Translations under genes and position numbers: made by a program
Part shown: piece after piece, positions 38,945-49,448 of the stretch
Layout of the letters: each line of letters begins with the position of its first letter
Numbering within the stretch: the first letter of the stretch is position 1
Notes under the pieces: model-generated
Told to the model about the DNA's origin: nothing
Databases searched by the model: none
What the model saw: only the letters and a program-made list of their open reading frames with translations
NCBI RefSeq assembly: GCF_016718685.1
Contig: NZ_JADKCX010000012.1
Location: forward strand, 52,808 to 116,807
DNA: 64,000 nt
Source: Haliscomenobacter sp.
GTDB taxonomy: Bacteria > Bacteroidota > Bacteroidia > Chitinophagales > Saprospiraceae
Direction of reading: 5' to 3'

Positions 38945-41696
38945 ATGATCAAGTACCCTTCTACCCTAGCCTACCTGGCTTTAGTCTTACTCATCTCCTC
39001 TTGTGTCCGACAAACGCCCTGGGTTGCCCAGGCTCCGGCCGGAGCAGCCTACTGCCAAATCGACCGGGCCGGAGAAAGCATCATTCCCAATGGCCGCATC
39101 ATCAAACCGGCTGGCAAAAGTATCGTTACCGCGCCACACCCATATGGCCTGGTACTCTCGCCAGATGGAACCATAGCTGTGACGGCCAACTCGGGCAACG
39201 CCCCATTTTCCATCACGGTGATCCGCAATTTTGCTGGCCCGGGTGAACCACAAGTGCGACAAATCCCCGAAGGTGCCAACAACCAGGAGGGCATTTTGGA
39301 ATCCGTCTTCATGGGGCTGGCCATTACGCCCGACAATCGCTACGTGTTTGTAGCCGGTGGACAATCCAATAAAATCTTCAAATTTGACCTGGAAACGGGC
39401 AAAAAAATCGACTCCCTTCGCTGTGGCGTCGTAGACGGCGACCGCGATTACACCCAGGGTTACATCGGCGACATGATTCTCTCCCGCGATGGGGCACGCC
39501 TGTACGCCCTGGATCAGATTGGCTTTCGCCTGATGGTCATTGATGCCCAAACCCTGAAGTTGTTGCACAACATTCCCACCGGGCGTTACCCTTTTGGCAT
39601 CACCCTTTCGCCTGATGGCCGCAGCCTGTACGTGGCCAACGTGGGCATTTTTGAATACAAGCCCTTGAATAATCTCGATCCCAAAAACCTCAAAGGCACA
39701 GCTTCCGACTTTGTCACCTCCGGCTACAACACACCCGATATGCGCGAGGGCTACAAAAAAGGCAAGCTGGATGTACCTGGCCTCGGCGATCCCAACTCGC
39801 CCGAAGGTTTTTCGGTGTGGAAATACAACCTGGGCGAGCAACCCAAAGTGAGTAAAAAAATCAAAACCGGATTCCTCGTGGGCGATCTGGTCGACGGCGT
39901 TCCTGCGGTGGGCGGCGCGAGCCCCAATTCACTGGTGGCTACCGATCGCTATGTTTTTGTTTCCAACGGCAACAACGATTGTATCTCGGCGATTGACTTT
40001 GTGAAAGATACCGTGGTTAAAAACATCTTCCTCAAACCCGATCCCCGCTTGGGTGGTTTCAGGGGAGTGATTCCTTTTGGCTTGGCCCTTTCGCCCGACC
40101 GTAAACAATTGTACGTCGCCGAATCCGGCGTCAATGCCCTGGGGGTAGTTGATGCCGAAAAACTGGAAGTGCTCGGCCACATCCCCACGGGTTGGTTTCC
40201 CTCCAAAGTAGCAGTAACGCCTGACGGCAAAAAACTGCTGGTGACCTCCGCCAAGGGTTACGGCAGTGGACCCAATGGGGGCAAAAACTGGCAAGAGGGC
40301 CCCGAAGGCCACTATGTAGGTGGCTTGATGAAAGGCTTGCTGAGTGTGATCGAGGTGCCCAATGCCGAACAATTGAAAGCCCATACCGCCGAGGTAGTTC
40401 GCCAAAATTACGCTTTCGCCCGCCAATGACGCCCAGTTCAAATGGCGGACCAACAATCCGGTGCCACTTTTTCCTGGCCAAAAAGAAAGCCCGATCAAGT
40501 ACATCGTGTTCATTTCCAAAGAGAACCGAACTTTTGATGAAGTTTTCGCCCAGGTTAAAGGTGTTAAAGGTGACGCTACGCTGGCGCGTTACGGTGCCAA
40601 TCAGAAAGTAGTCAACCGCCGCCATACCGATAGTGTCATGAATGCCACCGTGATGGTCAACCACCTCGCCTTGGCCGAGCGTTTTTCCATCAGTGACAAT
40701 TTCTATGTCGACTCCGACCATTCTGCCGACGGCCACCGCTGGTTGGTCAATACTTACCCGAATGAGTGGGTGGAAACCGGTGTGACCGCATCTTACGGCG
40801 GCAAACGCCGCATGCAGGCCAACAGCAAAGCACCGGGCAACCTCTTGCTTTACGGCTCATCGGGGGCCATTTATCCCGAAGATTACAACGAAGCGGGTTC
40901 CATGTGGGATCACCTGGAGCGCAACAAAAAGGAGTTCTTCAACTTCGGTTTTGGCGTAGAGCTGGCCGGAGGCATCGACGATTCCACGATGAAATACACC
41001 GGCCTGAAATACCTGGTAAATTACCCCATCCCCGGGCCACTTTTTGATCGTTCGTCCCGCAAGTACGCCACGTACAACATGGCCATTCCCGATCAATTCC
41101 GGGTCAAAACCTTCTTTGAGGAATTTAACGAAAAATTCATGGGGGCTGGCAAAACCTTGCCCGAAGTACTGACCATCATTTTGCCCAATGACCACGGGGC
41201 GGGTGAACGTCCACACGCAGGCTATCCATACCGCGCCAGTTATATGGCCGACAACGATTTGGCGCTAGGCCGCGTAGTGGAGTTTTTGTCCAACACCCCG
41301 TACTGGAAAAACATGGCCATTGTGGTCACCGAAGACGATGCCCAGGACGGCCAGGATCACGTGGATGCCCACCGCAGCATCCTGATGGTCATTTCGCCCT
41401 ATGCCCGCAAAAATTTCGTTGGCCACCAACACTACAGTTTTGGTAGTATTTTTAAAACTTTCTGGAACATCCTCGGCATTCCGTACCTCAATCAATACGA
41501 TGCGGCAGCCACCGATTTAGCGGACTTGTTTACGGACAAACCGGACTTCCGGCCTTACAAGGCATTCCCGGTACATCCCAAAATTTTTGATCCACAAAAA
41601 GCACTAACCCCAATGGACGCGAAGTTCGATTGGAAAGCGGTCATTGAATCTCCCAAGTTGGATAATGTGGAAGATTTTATTAAAAAGCAAGAATAA
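38945..41696 (+). CDS. YncE propeller / phosphoesterase fusion lipoprotein (one frameshift)
   Basis: Secreted lipoprotein (LALVLLISSC) of about 917 residues. Residues ~50-480 are a YVTN/YncE-type beta-propeller (PYGLVLSPDGTIAVTANSGN, PFGITLSPDGRSLYVANVGI, PSKVAVTPDGKKLLVTSAKG). Residues ~500-917 are a phosphoesterase of the alkaline-phosphatase/phospholipase C superfamily (IVFISKENRTFDEVFAQVKG, DNFYVDSDHSADGHRWL, LPNDHGAG, VTEDDAQDGQDHVDAHRSIL with metal-binding Asp/His). One extra C at 40419-40421 breaks the frame in the linker; removal gives YAFAANDAQFKWRTNNP. A TonB receptor starts 7 bases after the stop, so the pair probably takes up phosphate or a phospho-compound. Confidence 0.88.
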
Positions 41697-41703
41697 CTGG
41701 AGT

Positions 41704-43965
41704 ATGACAAAGTCAATTTTATTCCTTTCGCTACTTTTGGTACAAACTTCGCTCTGGAGCCAGCAAATCCAGGGCACTCTGGTAGACGCCAATACCCACG
41801 AACCCCTGGCCGCCGCTAACTTGTGGCTCAAAGGAACCCAGCGTGGTGCGGCCAGTAATGCTCAGGGCACTTTTACCATCAATGCTCCGGCAGCCCAGGG
41901 CACTTACACCCTCCTGGTGTCCATGTTGGGGTACCGCGAATTGGAACGTGAAATCCAACTCAATGGGAATGATTTGACGCTGGACACTTTGCGCCTGAGC
42001 GCGGAACCCACACTCATTGCCAGCAATTTGGTGATCACCGCCAACCGCAGCCTCAATCAGGCTTTCGCCACGACCGAGGCCGTAAGTGTACTCAAGGCCA
42101 ATGACATCATCCACAATGGTGCCCGCAGCACGCCCGAAGCCCTGATGGGTTTGACGGGTGTTTTTGTACAAAAGACCAACCACGGTGGGGGTTCCCCATT
42201 TGTGCGCGGCTTAACCGGCAATCAAACCCTGCTGCTGATGGACGGCTTGCGGATGAACAATTCCATTTACCGCTTTGGCCCCAATCAATACTTCAACACC
42301 ATCGATGTGTTCAGCGTGCAGCAAATTGAAGTGGTACGTGGAGCTGGTTCCGTCTTGTACGGCAGCGATGCCATGGGGGGAGCCATCCAGGTGTTTACTC
42401 CTACGCCCCAATTTGCCTCGGAAGGTTGGCAGTTCGGTGGTCGGCTCTTGGGTCGTTACCTCGATCGCGATATGGAACAAACCATGCATGCCGAACTGAA
42501 TGCCGCCAACGAAAAAATAGCCTTCCGCGCTGGTGCCAGTGTACGCAATTTTGGCGACCACTACGCCGGAAAAGGCCTGGGAAAAGAAGGCCCTTCCAGT
42601 TACCGCGAGCGGGCCGCTGATGCCAAAGCCATTTTTAAGCTCAACCGCCATGCCCAGTTTACGCTGGCCTACAATGGCGTTTTTCAAACCGAAGTGGAGC
42701 GTTACGACCAATATGTAACTGGCTTCGCGCTGTCGCAGTTTGAACCCCAAACCCGCCAGATGGCCTACGGGCGTTTGGCCTGGGAAGGACAATCTCCCTG
42801 GTTGCAAAACATCACGCTGACTGGCTCTTGGCAGTTTGCTGAAGAAGGGCGGGTTTTTCAGCGCAACAACAACGTGACCCGCAGCAAGGAATTGGACGAA
42901 ATCCGCACCTTTGGCTACGTACTGGAATGGCATGCGCAACCCTTGTCGTTTTGGAAAATCACCTCCGGGGTAGAAGCCTACCTCGATAAGGTAAGCAGTG
43001 GTGGCAGCAACCTCAATACGGAAACGGGTGCGGTCACGGCGCGCCGGGGTCTTTATCCTGCGGGAACCAACGCCACCAACACTGCAGTGTTTACTGCCCA
43101 TCAGCTGACCCACCAACGTTGGACCCTCAATCTAGGACTGCGCTACAACCAGGTACGCCTGGCGATTAAGGATGCTACTTTTGGTGATACGGAAATCACG
43201 CCAGATGCCCTCGTAGCTCATGCGTTATTGCGTTATCAGGCAGGAGAGCACCATGCAATCTCTGGGGGCACGTATTCCGGTTTTCGGGCACCCAACATCA
43301 ACGACATGACCAGTTTTGGGCGTTTTGATTTTGGCATCGAAGTGCCCAGCTATAACCTTTCTCCTGAGCGTACGACCACCTATGAATTGAATTATAAGTA
43401 CAGTTCGGAAAAATTGCAGGCCAATGTTTCGGGTTTTTACACGGCTTTATCCGATTTGGTGACCCGAGTGCGCAGCACTTTTGAGGGGCAGCCAACTTAC
43501 GAGGGCAGTGACGTGTACAAAAAAGAAAATGCGGCGGAGTCTTTCATTCGCGGAACTGAGCTGGATGTGGCCTGGGCCTTGAATGCACAATTCAATCTGC
43601 AAGGTAGTTTGACGTATACTTTTGGGCAAAATACTACAGCTAATGAGCCGATGCGCCGAATTCCACCACTCAATGGTCGGGTTGCCTTGCAATACCAACC
43701 TGTGAAACAGTGGTTCAATCGGGTAGAATTTTTGTACGCGAGTAAACAAGAGCGCTTGGCGGGTGGCGATAAATCCGATCCTCGGATTCCGAAGGGAGGC
43801 ACCCCTGGATGGGAAGTGTTGAACTTACGCAGCGCCTACCAGTTCAAACAAGTGGAGTTACAGGCCGGGCTCAATAACCTGTTTAACGAAGCGTACCGTA
43901 CGCATGGATCGGGGATTGATGGCGTGGGAAGAAGTGTGTGGGTAGGGTTGGATTGGAAGTTTTGA
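41704..43965 (+). CDS. TonB-dependent receptor
   Basis: Outer-membrane transporter of 753 residues, start at ATG 41704 (MTKSILFLSLLLVQTSLWSQ signal). Carboxypeptidase-like domain ~22-105, plug ~115-225 with GGGSPFVRGLTGNQTLLLMD and NQYFNTIDVFSVQQIEVVRG, then a 22-strand-type barrel ending LDWKF. The RGLTGNQ plug signature occurs in a group that includes heme receptors and others. Cotranscribed with the phosphoesterase fusion 7 bases upstream, so the ligand may be released by that enzyme. Intact. Confidence 0.9.
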   Translation: MTKSILFLSLLLVQTSLWSQQIQGTLVDANTHEPLAAANLWLKGTQRGAASNAQGTFTINAPAAQGTYTLLVSMLGYRELEREIQLNGNDLTLDTLRLSAEPTLIASNLVITANRSLNQAFATTEAVSVLKANDIIHNGARSTPEALMGLTGVFVQKTNHGGGSPFVRGLTGNQTLLLMDGLRMNNSIYRFGPNQYFNTIDVFSVQQIEVVRGAGSVLYGSDAMGGAIQVFTPTPQFASEGWQFGGRLLGRYLDRDMEQTMHAELNAANEKIAFRAGASVRNFGDHYAGKGLGKEGPSSYRERAADAKAIFKLNRHAQFTLAYNGVFQTEVERYDQYVTGFALSQFEPQTRQMAYGRLAWEGQSPWLQNITLTGSWQFAEEGRVFQRNNNVTRSKELDEIRTFGYVLEWHAQPLSFWKITSGVEAYLDKVSSGGSNLNTETGAVTARRGLYPAGTNATNTAVFTAHQLTHQRWTLNLGLRYNQVRLAIKDATFGDTEITPDALVAHALLRYQAGEHHAISGGTYSGFRAPNINDMTSFGRFDFGIEVPSYNLSPERTTTYELNYKYSSEKLQANVSGFYTALSDLVTRVRSTFEGQPTYEGSDVYKKENAAESFIRGTELDVAWALNAQFNLQGSLTYTFGQNTTANEPMRRIPPLNGRVALQYQPVKQWFNRVEFLYASKQERLAGGDKSDPRIPKGGTPGWEVLNLRSAYQFKQVELQAGLNNLFNEAYRTHGSGIDGVGRSVWVGLDWKF

Positions 43966-43988
43966 ATCCCCTATCATACTCAATACCA

Positions 43989-44080
43989 TTCCCTAAGGTG
44001 TCTCTTAGGTGCCTTAGGTTTTTTAGGTGGTGAAATCTTTTTTCTCACCACCTAAGAAACCTAAGACACCCAAGAGGCAC
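43989..44080. repeat. Intergenic word-repeat hairpin, CCTAAGACACC family
   Basis: Inverted arms (CTAAGGTGTCTCTTAGGTGC, TTAGGTTTTTTAGGTGGTGA and inverse copies) lie between two convergent stop codons, 23 and 34 bases from them. Inner arms match those of 24882-24971 almost exactly. Confidence 0.88.
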
Positions 44081-44114
44081 TAAAGACTAGTCATCGAAAA
44101 GTCGTTTGGTATTG

Positions 44115-45654
44115 CTATGATGATACCTTGAATTTCTCTTTGGCGATTGCATTGACTTCCAAAAAATGTACACCGCCATACTGTTCTCCATTTTTTTCCG
44201 CAATTCTAACCTCCACCTTGTGTTTACCGTTCGTCAATCCTTTGGGCAGTTCAACTTTCCACAAGTGTCGATTCACTTTAGCCGCCATCCATACGCGATA
44301 AGTTCCGAGGTGCTGGTTTAAAAAATCATCCACATAAGGGTCGATGCCTTCAAATTGGGTCGTGGTTTGAAAGTCGCCCTCATCCCAGCGAACTTCCACT
44401 ACCGCATCGGGTGCTGCGGCAAAAACATTGAGGATCAACTGCGCTGGAGCAGGAGCTTTAACTTTGGGGAAACGCAGGACGTAACGAGAACGACTTTCAG
44501 GAACACCTAAGGGTTTAAACTTGTAGCTGAATTTCGTTCCGGAAAATTTGAATACAAAATACCCATTCGGTGCTCCGTCCATGGCCATGCTCACGGGCAG
44601 ACCATCCTCTTCCAATGGGCCTTGCCACCAGGCACCACAAACGGCCCCTGCGATCAGTTCTGGAAACTGACCATTCCATTTCTCCCAGCCACCACCGTCA
44701 CTCAGTTCCACATGCTCGATGGTATGCGTATGCGCGGAGGCAGCAAACAAGTGGGGGCGCTTTTTGAGCAAAGCATACAAATCCCGACGGTTCATGATGT
44801 TCCGATAGGGATTTTGCGCGGCAGTTTTGGTGAAAATGGGAATATGGGAGAGTAAAAAAACGAGTTTATCTTTGGGAACCAGCGCCAAATCATTGGCCAG
44901 CCACTGCAATTGCCGGGCATCGAGGCGGCCTTCGGTGATGCCTTGTTCATCGCGTTTGGTGTTCCAGCCACTGTAGTCTACATCATCCAAGACCACAAAA
45001 TGCACCTCTCCGTAATCGAAGGAATAATAAGTCGGGCCAAAAAAGTATTGGAAACTTTCGCGGGCAAAACGGTTTTGTGTAGCCCGAATATTGATGTCAT
45101 GATTGCCCATTACCACGTACCAGGGCTTGCCAATTTCACCCAAAGCGGCCCGCACTTCCGGGTGTACTTCCAACTCATCCCAGGCCAAATCGCCCAGCGG
45201 GATCATCAAATCAGCTTGTTCTTGTTGTAGGGCGGGTATGGCCAGTCGGCGGAAATAATCTACTTCTTTGCTCGTTTCGGGCTGAATATCCCCCATCAAA
45301 ATGGCGGTAAACTCGGGGTCTATCTGCGTTTTGATCAAATAAAAATTCAGCGGATTGGGGACTTCGCCGCTTGGAGGAATGGCGGGATAAGGTACAAGTT
45401 CTTCAACATTGGGCGAACCCTTGGGACGGTGTAGGTAGTAAAATTGCGGTTGTTGGAACTCGTTTACTGGCAATAAATAGCCCGCAGGTTTGCTGATGAA
45501 GATGCAGCAATCTTCTTCGATTGGCAGGGTGTAGTAGCCGTTTTCATCGGTCAGTACGACACTCGCGCTGGTTACTGACCCTTACACCGGAAACACCTTG
45601 GGTAGTACCCTGTTCGTAGACGTAGCCACTGGCTGTTTGTTTTATCGGGTGCAT
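44115..45654 (-). CDS. Calcineurin-like metallophosphatase with N-terminal beta domain (one frameshift)
   Basis: About 512 residues after repair. The N-terminal MetallophosN-like sandwich (ASGYVYEQGTTQGVSGV, VVLTDENGYYTLPIEEDCCI) is separated from the rest by a frame change near 45560-45590; the remainder has the metallophosphatase motifs ILMGDIQP, LGDLAWDELE, VMGNHDIN, LLSHIPIF and SAHTHTIEH, then a C-terminal beta domain. I place the start at ATG 45654 because the N-terminal domain begins there; no signal peptide is visible and the true start may be hidden by the repeat upstream. Substrate unknown; close to the phosphoesterase operon. Confidence 0.82.
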
Positions 45655-45663
45655 ATCTGTAAG

Positions 45664-45788
45664 AGTTCGGGGGTTCGGGGGTTCGAGGGGTTCGGGAGTT
45701 CAGGGGTTCGGGGTTCGAGGGTTCGGGGGTTCGAGGGTTCGGGCTAGAATTGTGTGCAACCTTCGAACTCCCGAACCCCCGAACCCTT
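45664..45788. repeat. Intergenic word-repeat hairpin, TTCGGG family
   Basis: A run of degenerate units (GTTCGGGGGTTCGAGGGGTT, CGGGAGTTCAGGGGTTCGGG) with an inverted copy at 45759-45788 (CCTTCGAACTCCCGAACCCC). It abuts the fumarase stop codon and ends 9 bases before the metallophosphatase start. Same words as 5735-5835. Confidence 0.85.
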
Positions 45789-47171
45789 TTAGATCATATC
45801 CTCCGGCCGTACCCACTCATCAAACTGCTCCGCTGTCACCAGGCCCAATTCGATGGCCGCTTGCTTCAGCGTAGTGTTTTCAGCGTGGGCTTTTTTGGCA
45901 ATCGCCGCCGCGTTGTCGTAGCCAATTTTAGTATTCAGGGCAGTCACCAGCATCAAGGAGTTGTTCAATTGCTCGGTGATGCGGGCGTAGTTGGGCTCGA
46001 TGCCCGCTGCGCAGTGCTCGTTGAAGCTCACACAAGCATCGCCGATCAAACGCGCCGAAGTGAGAAAGTTGAAGATGATCACGGGTTTGAATACGTTGAG
46101 TTCAAAATGCCCGTTCATGCCGCCGATGTTGATGGTCACATCGTTGCCCATCACCTGTGCCATTGCCATGGTCATCGCTTCAGACTGAGTAGGGTTCACC
46201 TTGCCCGGCATGATGGATGAACCCGGCTCATTGGAAGGAATGATCAATTCCCCAATCCCGGAGCGTGGCCCTGAGGCCAAAAGTCGAATGTCGTTGGCAA
46301 TTTTCATCAAAGAAACCGCCACCGTTTTGAGTGCACCGTGGGCTTCCACCAGCGCATCGTGTGTTGCCAGCGCCTCAAATTTGTTGGGAGCCGTTACAAA
46401 GGGTAAACCACTCAACTGCGCGATATGCCGGGCAACGTTTTCTGAATATCCTGGAGGGGTGTTCAAGCCTGTACCTACCGCGGTACCGCCCAGTGCCAAT
46501 TCGGCTACATGAGGCAAAGTATTTTTGATGGCGCGAATGCCATAATCCAGCTGCGCCGCATAACCCGAAAGCTCCTGGCCTACGGTGATCGGCGTTGCAT
46601 CCATCAAGTGGGTACGGCCAATTTTTACTACACCCATGTAGGCTTCCGACTTGGCTTTCAAGGTGTCGCGCAGCAACTCGATGCCCGGAATGGTGGTTTC
46701 TACCAATATTTTATACGCAGCAATGTGCATTGCCGTCGGGAACGTATCGTTGGACGATTGTGACTTGTTGACGTCGTCGTTGGGGTGAAGCACCTTTTTG
46801 GCATCTTCCAATCCTCCACCAGTCAGCACATGCGCCCGGTTGGCAATCACCTCATTGACGTTCATATTGGATTGGGTGCCTGAACCCGTTTGCCAGACCA
46901 CTAAAGGGAACTGATCATCCAGTTTTCCGGCGGAAATTTCATCACACACTTGTGCAATCAGATCCGTTTTTTCGGGAGAAAGAACCCCTGCTTCCAAATT
47001 GGTAAAAGCAGCGGCCTTTTTCAGGATGGCAAAGGCACGGATGATCTCAATTGGCATCAAATGCCCACCAATTTTGAAGTTTTCTTTGGAACGTTGGGTT
47101 TGTGCGGCCCAATACTTATCAGCGGGTACATCTACGTAACCCAGGCTGTCTTTTTCTTTGCGGAAAGCCAT
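45789..47171 (-). CDS. fumC: Class II fumarate hydratase
   Basis: Cytoplasmic TCA-cycle enzyme, 460 residues, converting fumarate to malate. Family signature GSSIMPGKVNPTQSEAMTMA (~315) and substrate-binding VWQTGSGTQSNMNVNEVIAN (~95) and GRTHLMDATPITVGQE (~185, catalytic His) are all intact. It lacks the Fe-S domains of class I. Monocistronic; divergent from sodA. Confidence 0.95.
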   Translation of the reverse strand: MAFRKEKDSLGYVDVPADKYWAAQTQRSKENFKIGGHLMPIEIIRAFAILKKAAAFTNLEAGVLSPEKTDLIAQVCDEISAGKLDDQFPLVVWQTGSGTQSNMNVNEVIANRAHVLTGGGLEDAKKVLHPNDDVNKSQSSNDTFPTAMHIAAYKILVETTIPGIELLRDTLKAKSEAYMGVVKIGRTHLMDATPITVGQELSGYAAQLDYGIRAIKNTLPHVAELALGGTAVGTGLNTPPGYSENVARHIAQLSGLPFVTAPNKFEALATHDALVEAHGALKTVAVSLMKIANDIRLLASGPRSGIGELIIPSNEPGSSIMPGKVNPTQSEAMTMAMAQVMGNDVTINIGGMNGHFELNVFKPVIIFNFLTSARLIGDACVSFNEHCAAGIEPNYARITEQLNNSLMLVTALNTKIGYDNAAAIAKKAHAENTTLKQAAIELGLVTAEQFDEWVRPEDMI

Positions 47172-47389
47172 GATGTGGTCTGCTTAGAGTTTGGTAAAAA
47201 AGTGCCGCAAAGATAGGAAAATTACAGCAGCATGAAGGGGGAAACAAGATGAGAATTATCATTTATTCTTGGCCATAAACCCAAAAAATCATCCTGTATT
47301 GCACACATCCTGAAAACTCTTTCCATTTAAAAGCGTTTTTAGAGTAACTTTCGGTCGCAATTTTTAACCCATCAAAAAACAAAGCAATC

Positions 47390-48004
47390 ATGGCTTTTGA
47401 ACTTCCAGCGTTGCCCTACGCTTTCGACGCACTCGAACCCAACATTGACGCCCGCACCATGGAAATCCACCACGGCAAGCACCATGCGGCTTATACCAAT
47501 AACCTCAACGCTGCATTGGCTGGCACTGAAAACGAGGGCAAGGCCATCGAAGATATTTTGGCAAATATCTCTACACTTTCACCCGCCATTCGCAACAACG
47601 GTGGTGGATATTACAACCACAACCTGTTCTGGACCATTATGTCACCCGATGGCAGCCCAACTCCAGCAGAAGGCACGGCTATCCATGCGGCCATCACTGC
47701 TGATTTGGGTGGTTTTGACAATTTCAAAAAGGAATTTTCTGCCGCTGGAGCTACCCGTTTCGGCTCTGGATGGGCCTGGTTGAGCGTAGGTGCAGATGGC
47801 AAACTTTTCGTCAGCTCTTCCCCAAACCAGGACAACCCGCTGATGGATGTTGCGGAGAAAAAAGGTACCCCCATTCTGGGCATGGATGTTTGGGAGCACG
47901 CCTATTACCTGAATTACCAAAACCGCCGCCCCGACTACATTGAGGCATTTTACAACGTCATCAATTGGGAGGAAGTGAACAAACGCTACCTCGCTGCGAA
48001 ATAA
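47390..48004 (+). CDS. sodA: Superoxide dismutase, Fe/Mn family
   Basis: Cytoplasmic superoxide dismutase of 204 residues. Metal ligands and signature are visible: HHGKHHAAYTNNLN (~27), YYNHNLFWTIMSP (~82) and DVWEHAYYLNYQNRRPDY (~165, signature). The GGFDNFKKEF and GSGWAWLSV blocks are standard. Fe versus Mn preference is not resolved here. Followed by a terminator. Confidence 0.95.
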   Translation: MAFELPALPYAFDALEPNIDARTMEIHHGKHHAAYTNNLNAALAGTENEGKAIEDILANISTLSPAIRNNGGGYYNHNLFWTIMSPDGSPTPAEGTAIHAAITADLGGFDNFKKEFSAAGATRFGSGWAWLSVGADGKLFVSSSPNQDNPLMDVAEKKGTPILGMDVWEHAYYLNYQNRRPDYIEAFYNVINWEEVNKRYLAAK

Positions 48005-48011
48005 TTTTTTC

Positions 48012-48049
48012 TGAAGAGGGCAATATTTATCCATTCTTTGCCCTCTTCA
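48012..48049 (+). terminator. sodA terminator
   Basis: Perfect 12-base stem TGAAGAGGGCAA / TTGCCCTCTTCA with a 14-base loop, followed by a T-rich stretch from 48057, seven bases after the sodA stop. Confidence 0.8.
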
Positions 48050-48331
48050 TATACTATTTTTTTTCTCCCTTTCGTTCCCTCCTTACCTGCTTTGCGTCAA
48101 AAGCATGGACTTCCTATTGTAAACGCACATACTTGTACCTGCAACATATCGACTTTCACTACTGTGGACACTGATCATTACTACTGCATTTTCCAGCTTT
48201 TAATCAATTTTTCTTTTTACCCAAAACCGCGTTCCCATGATCATTGCAGCATTTTGCCTCGTATTGTTCTTAATTTTTGGCTCTAAAATGTTGGAAAAAA
48301 CCTAAATTCCAACCGACCATTTTCACAAAAA
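48050..48331. other. Gap without a supported gene
   Basis: About 280 T-rich bases between two terminators. Short open frames exist but show no family signal. I see nothing else. Confidence 0.5.
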
Positions 48332-48374
48332 AAAGGCCGCACCTCTTTGATTGAATTCAGGAAGCGCGGCCTTT
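48332..48374 (-). terminator. Minus-strand terminator
   Basis: AAAGGCCGC / GCGGCCTTT stem (about 25-base loop) read on the minus strand and followed by a long run of T (48326-48334 complement). It begins four bases after the stop of the gene at 48379. Confidence 0.75.
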
Positions 48375-48378
48375 GTAT

Positions 48379-49316
48379 TTACTCCATGCCCAGCGCTTTG
48401 CGCAGTGGTAAATCTTTTAGTCCATTTTTTTGCCAGTATGCCTCCATTACGGTATGGGTTCTTTTGGCGATGGTTTGGCGCACTTGTTTATCGGCTAACG
48501 CTGGATGCGTTTCTATCCAGCCCTCGATTAGGTAAGGAGTTTTGTTTTGAAAAACGATCTCCAACTTTCGTTCCAGCTCAGGAAAAGAGAGGGAATACAC
48601 CTTGAGTTTTTCCCCGTTGAATTCCGACCCTGTGTATTTTTCCAGTTTCCCTTCCGCCGTATAAGTTTTGAAAGTCTTGTGCATCAAGCGCAGGTACATG
48701 GCGCTGGGATAAACCTGCACAGCGCCCAAGGGCAGGGCATCTGGCCCCATCCGCAAGCGAGTCCATACTTCGTCTTCCAAAAGTGCGATCGGTAGGTTCA
48801 GGTTTTGATCGGCTTCGTTTTCGAAATAAGAGCGAATTTCTACCTTATACTTGTCTTTTTCCTGGTTGACTTGCATAAAAGTTTGCCCACACCAATCCTG
48901 GCTACTGCTGGTTGTTTTGAGGAGTGTGGATACCGCTTGAGGTCCTCGGGAGTGAATACCGAAGTCATCACTGAGTAGTCGTAAATCCCCGTGGTGAAGC
49001 GCTGGATGGCGTTGAGCTTGAGTACCGTGGTTGAGTTTTCCAGCTGGCCTTTTTCGTTTTTCACCTGTTTATCGGTCAAAAAAGGTTCTGTCACAAAAAC
49101 CAGTACGGCTTCTCCAGGGTGGACATCGCGATAGCGGTTTTGGGACAAGGTGTAATGACTGATTTCGGCTTTCCCTTCAAACCAATACGGCCCCAGTCCA
49201 ATGTTGTCCCGCTTCACCGGAGCGAGCGCTTTGGCCGAAAATTCTTGTCTGCTCAATTGCAGCATGCAGGTAAAAAATAAGGCGAGCACAAACAGAACCC
49301 ATTTCATCAGTTTCAT
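48379..49316 (-). CDS. Secreted protein of the Bacteroidota 'Maf-misnamed' family (one frameshift)
   Basis: About 312 residues after repair. Signal segment MKLMKWVLFVLALFFTCML. The sequence (YWFEGKAEISHYTLSQNRYR, GEAVLVFVTEPFLTDKQVKN, TGIYDYSVMTSVFTPEDLKR) matches a Bacteroidota envelope family often labelled 'septum formation inhibitor Maf' by error; it is unrelated to Maf nucleotide pyrophosphatases. The frame breaks at the GG run at 48921-48922; one missing base restores HSLKTTSSSQDWCGQTFMQV. Function unknown. It has its own terminator and no operon partner. Confidence 0.75.
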
Positions 49317-49448
49317 GGTTGTTGTTTTGTCTTTTTACAGCATTATTCGAATTCGGATCAAAAATATCGAACGAATCCGCTACTTTACAGTACGAAATGT
49401 CAGCATAAATGGTTTCTTTTGACACCATCACATCAAAAATACACACTG

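Noticed and set aside
48379..49316. Annotation as septum formation inhibitor Maf
   Set aside because: The protein has a signal peptide and lacks the Maf nucleotide-pyrophosphatase motifs; the name is a propagated mislabel of this Bacteroidota family.
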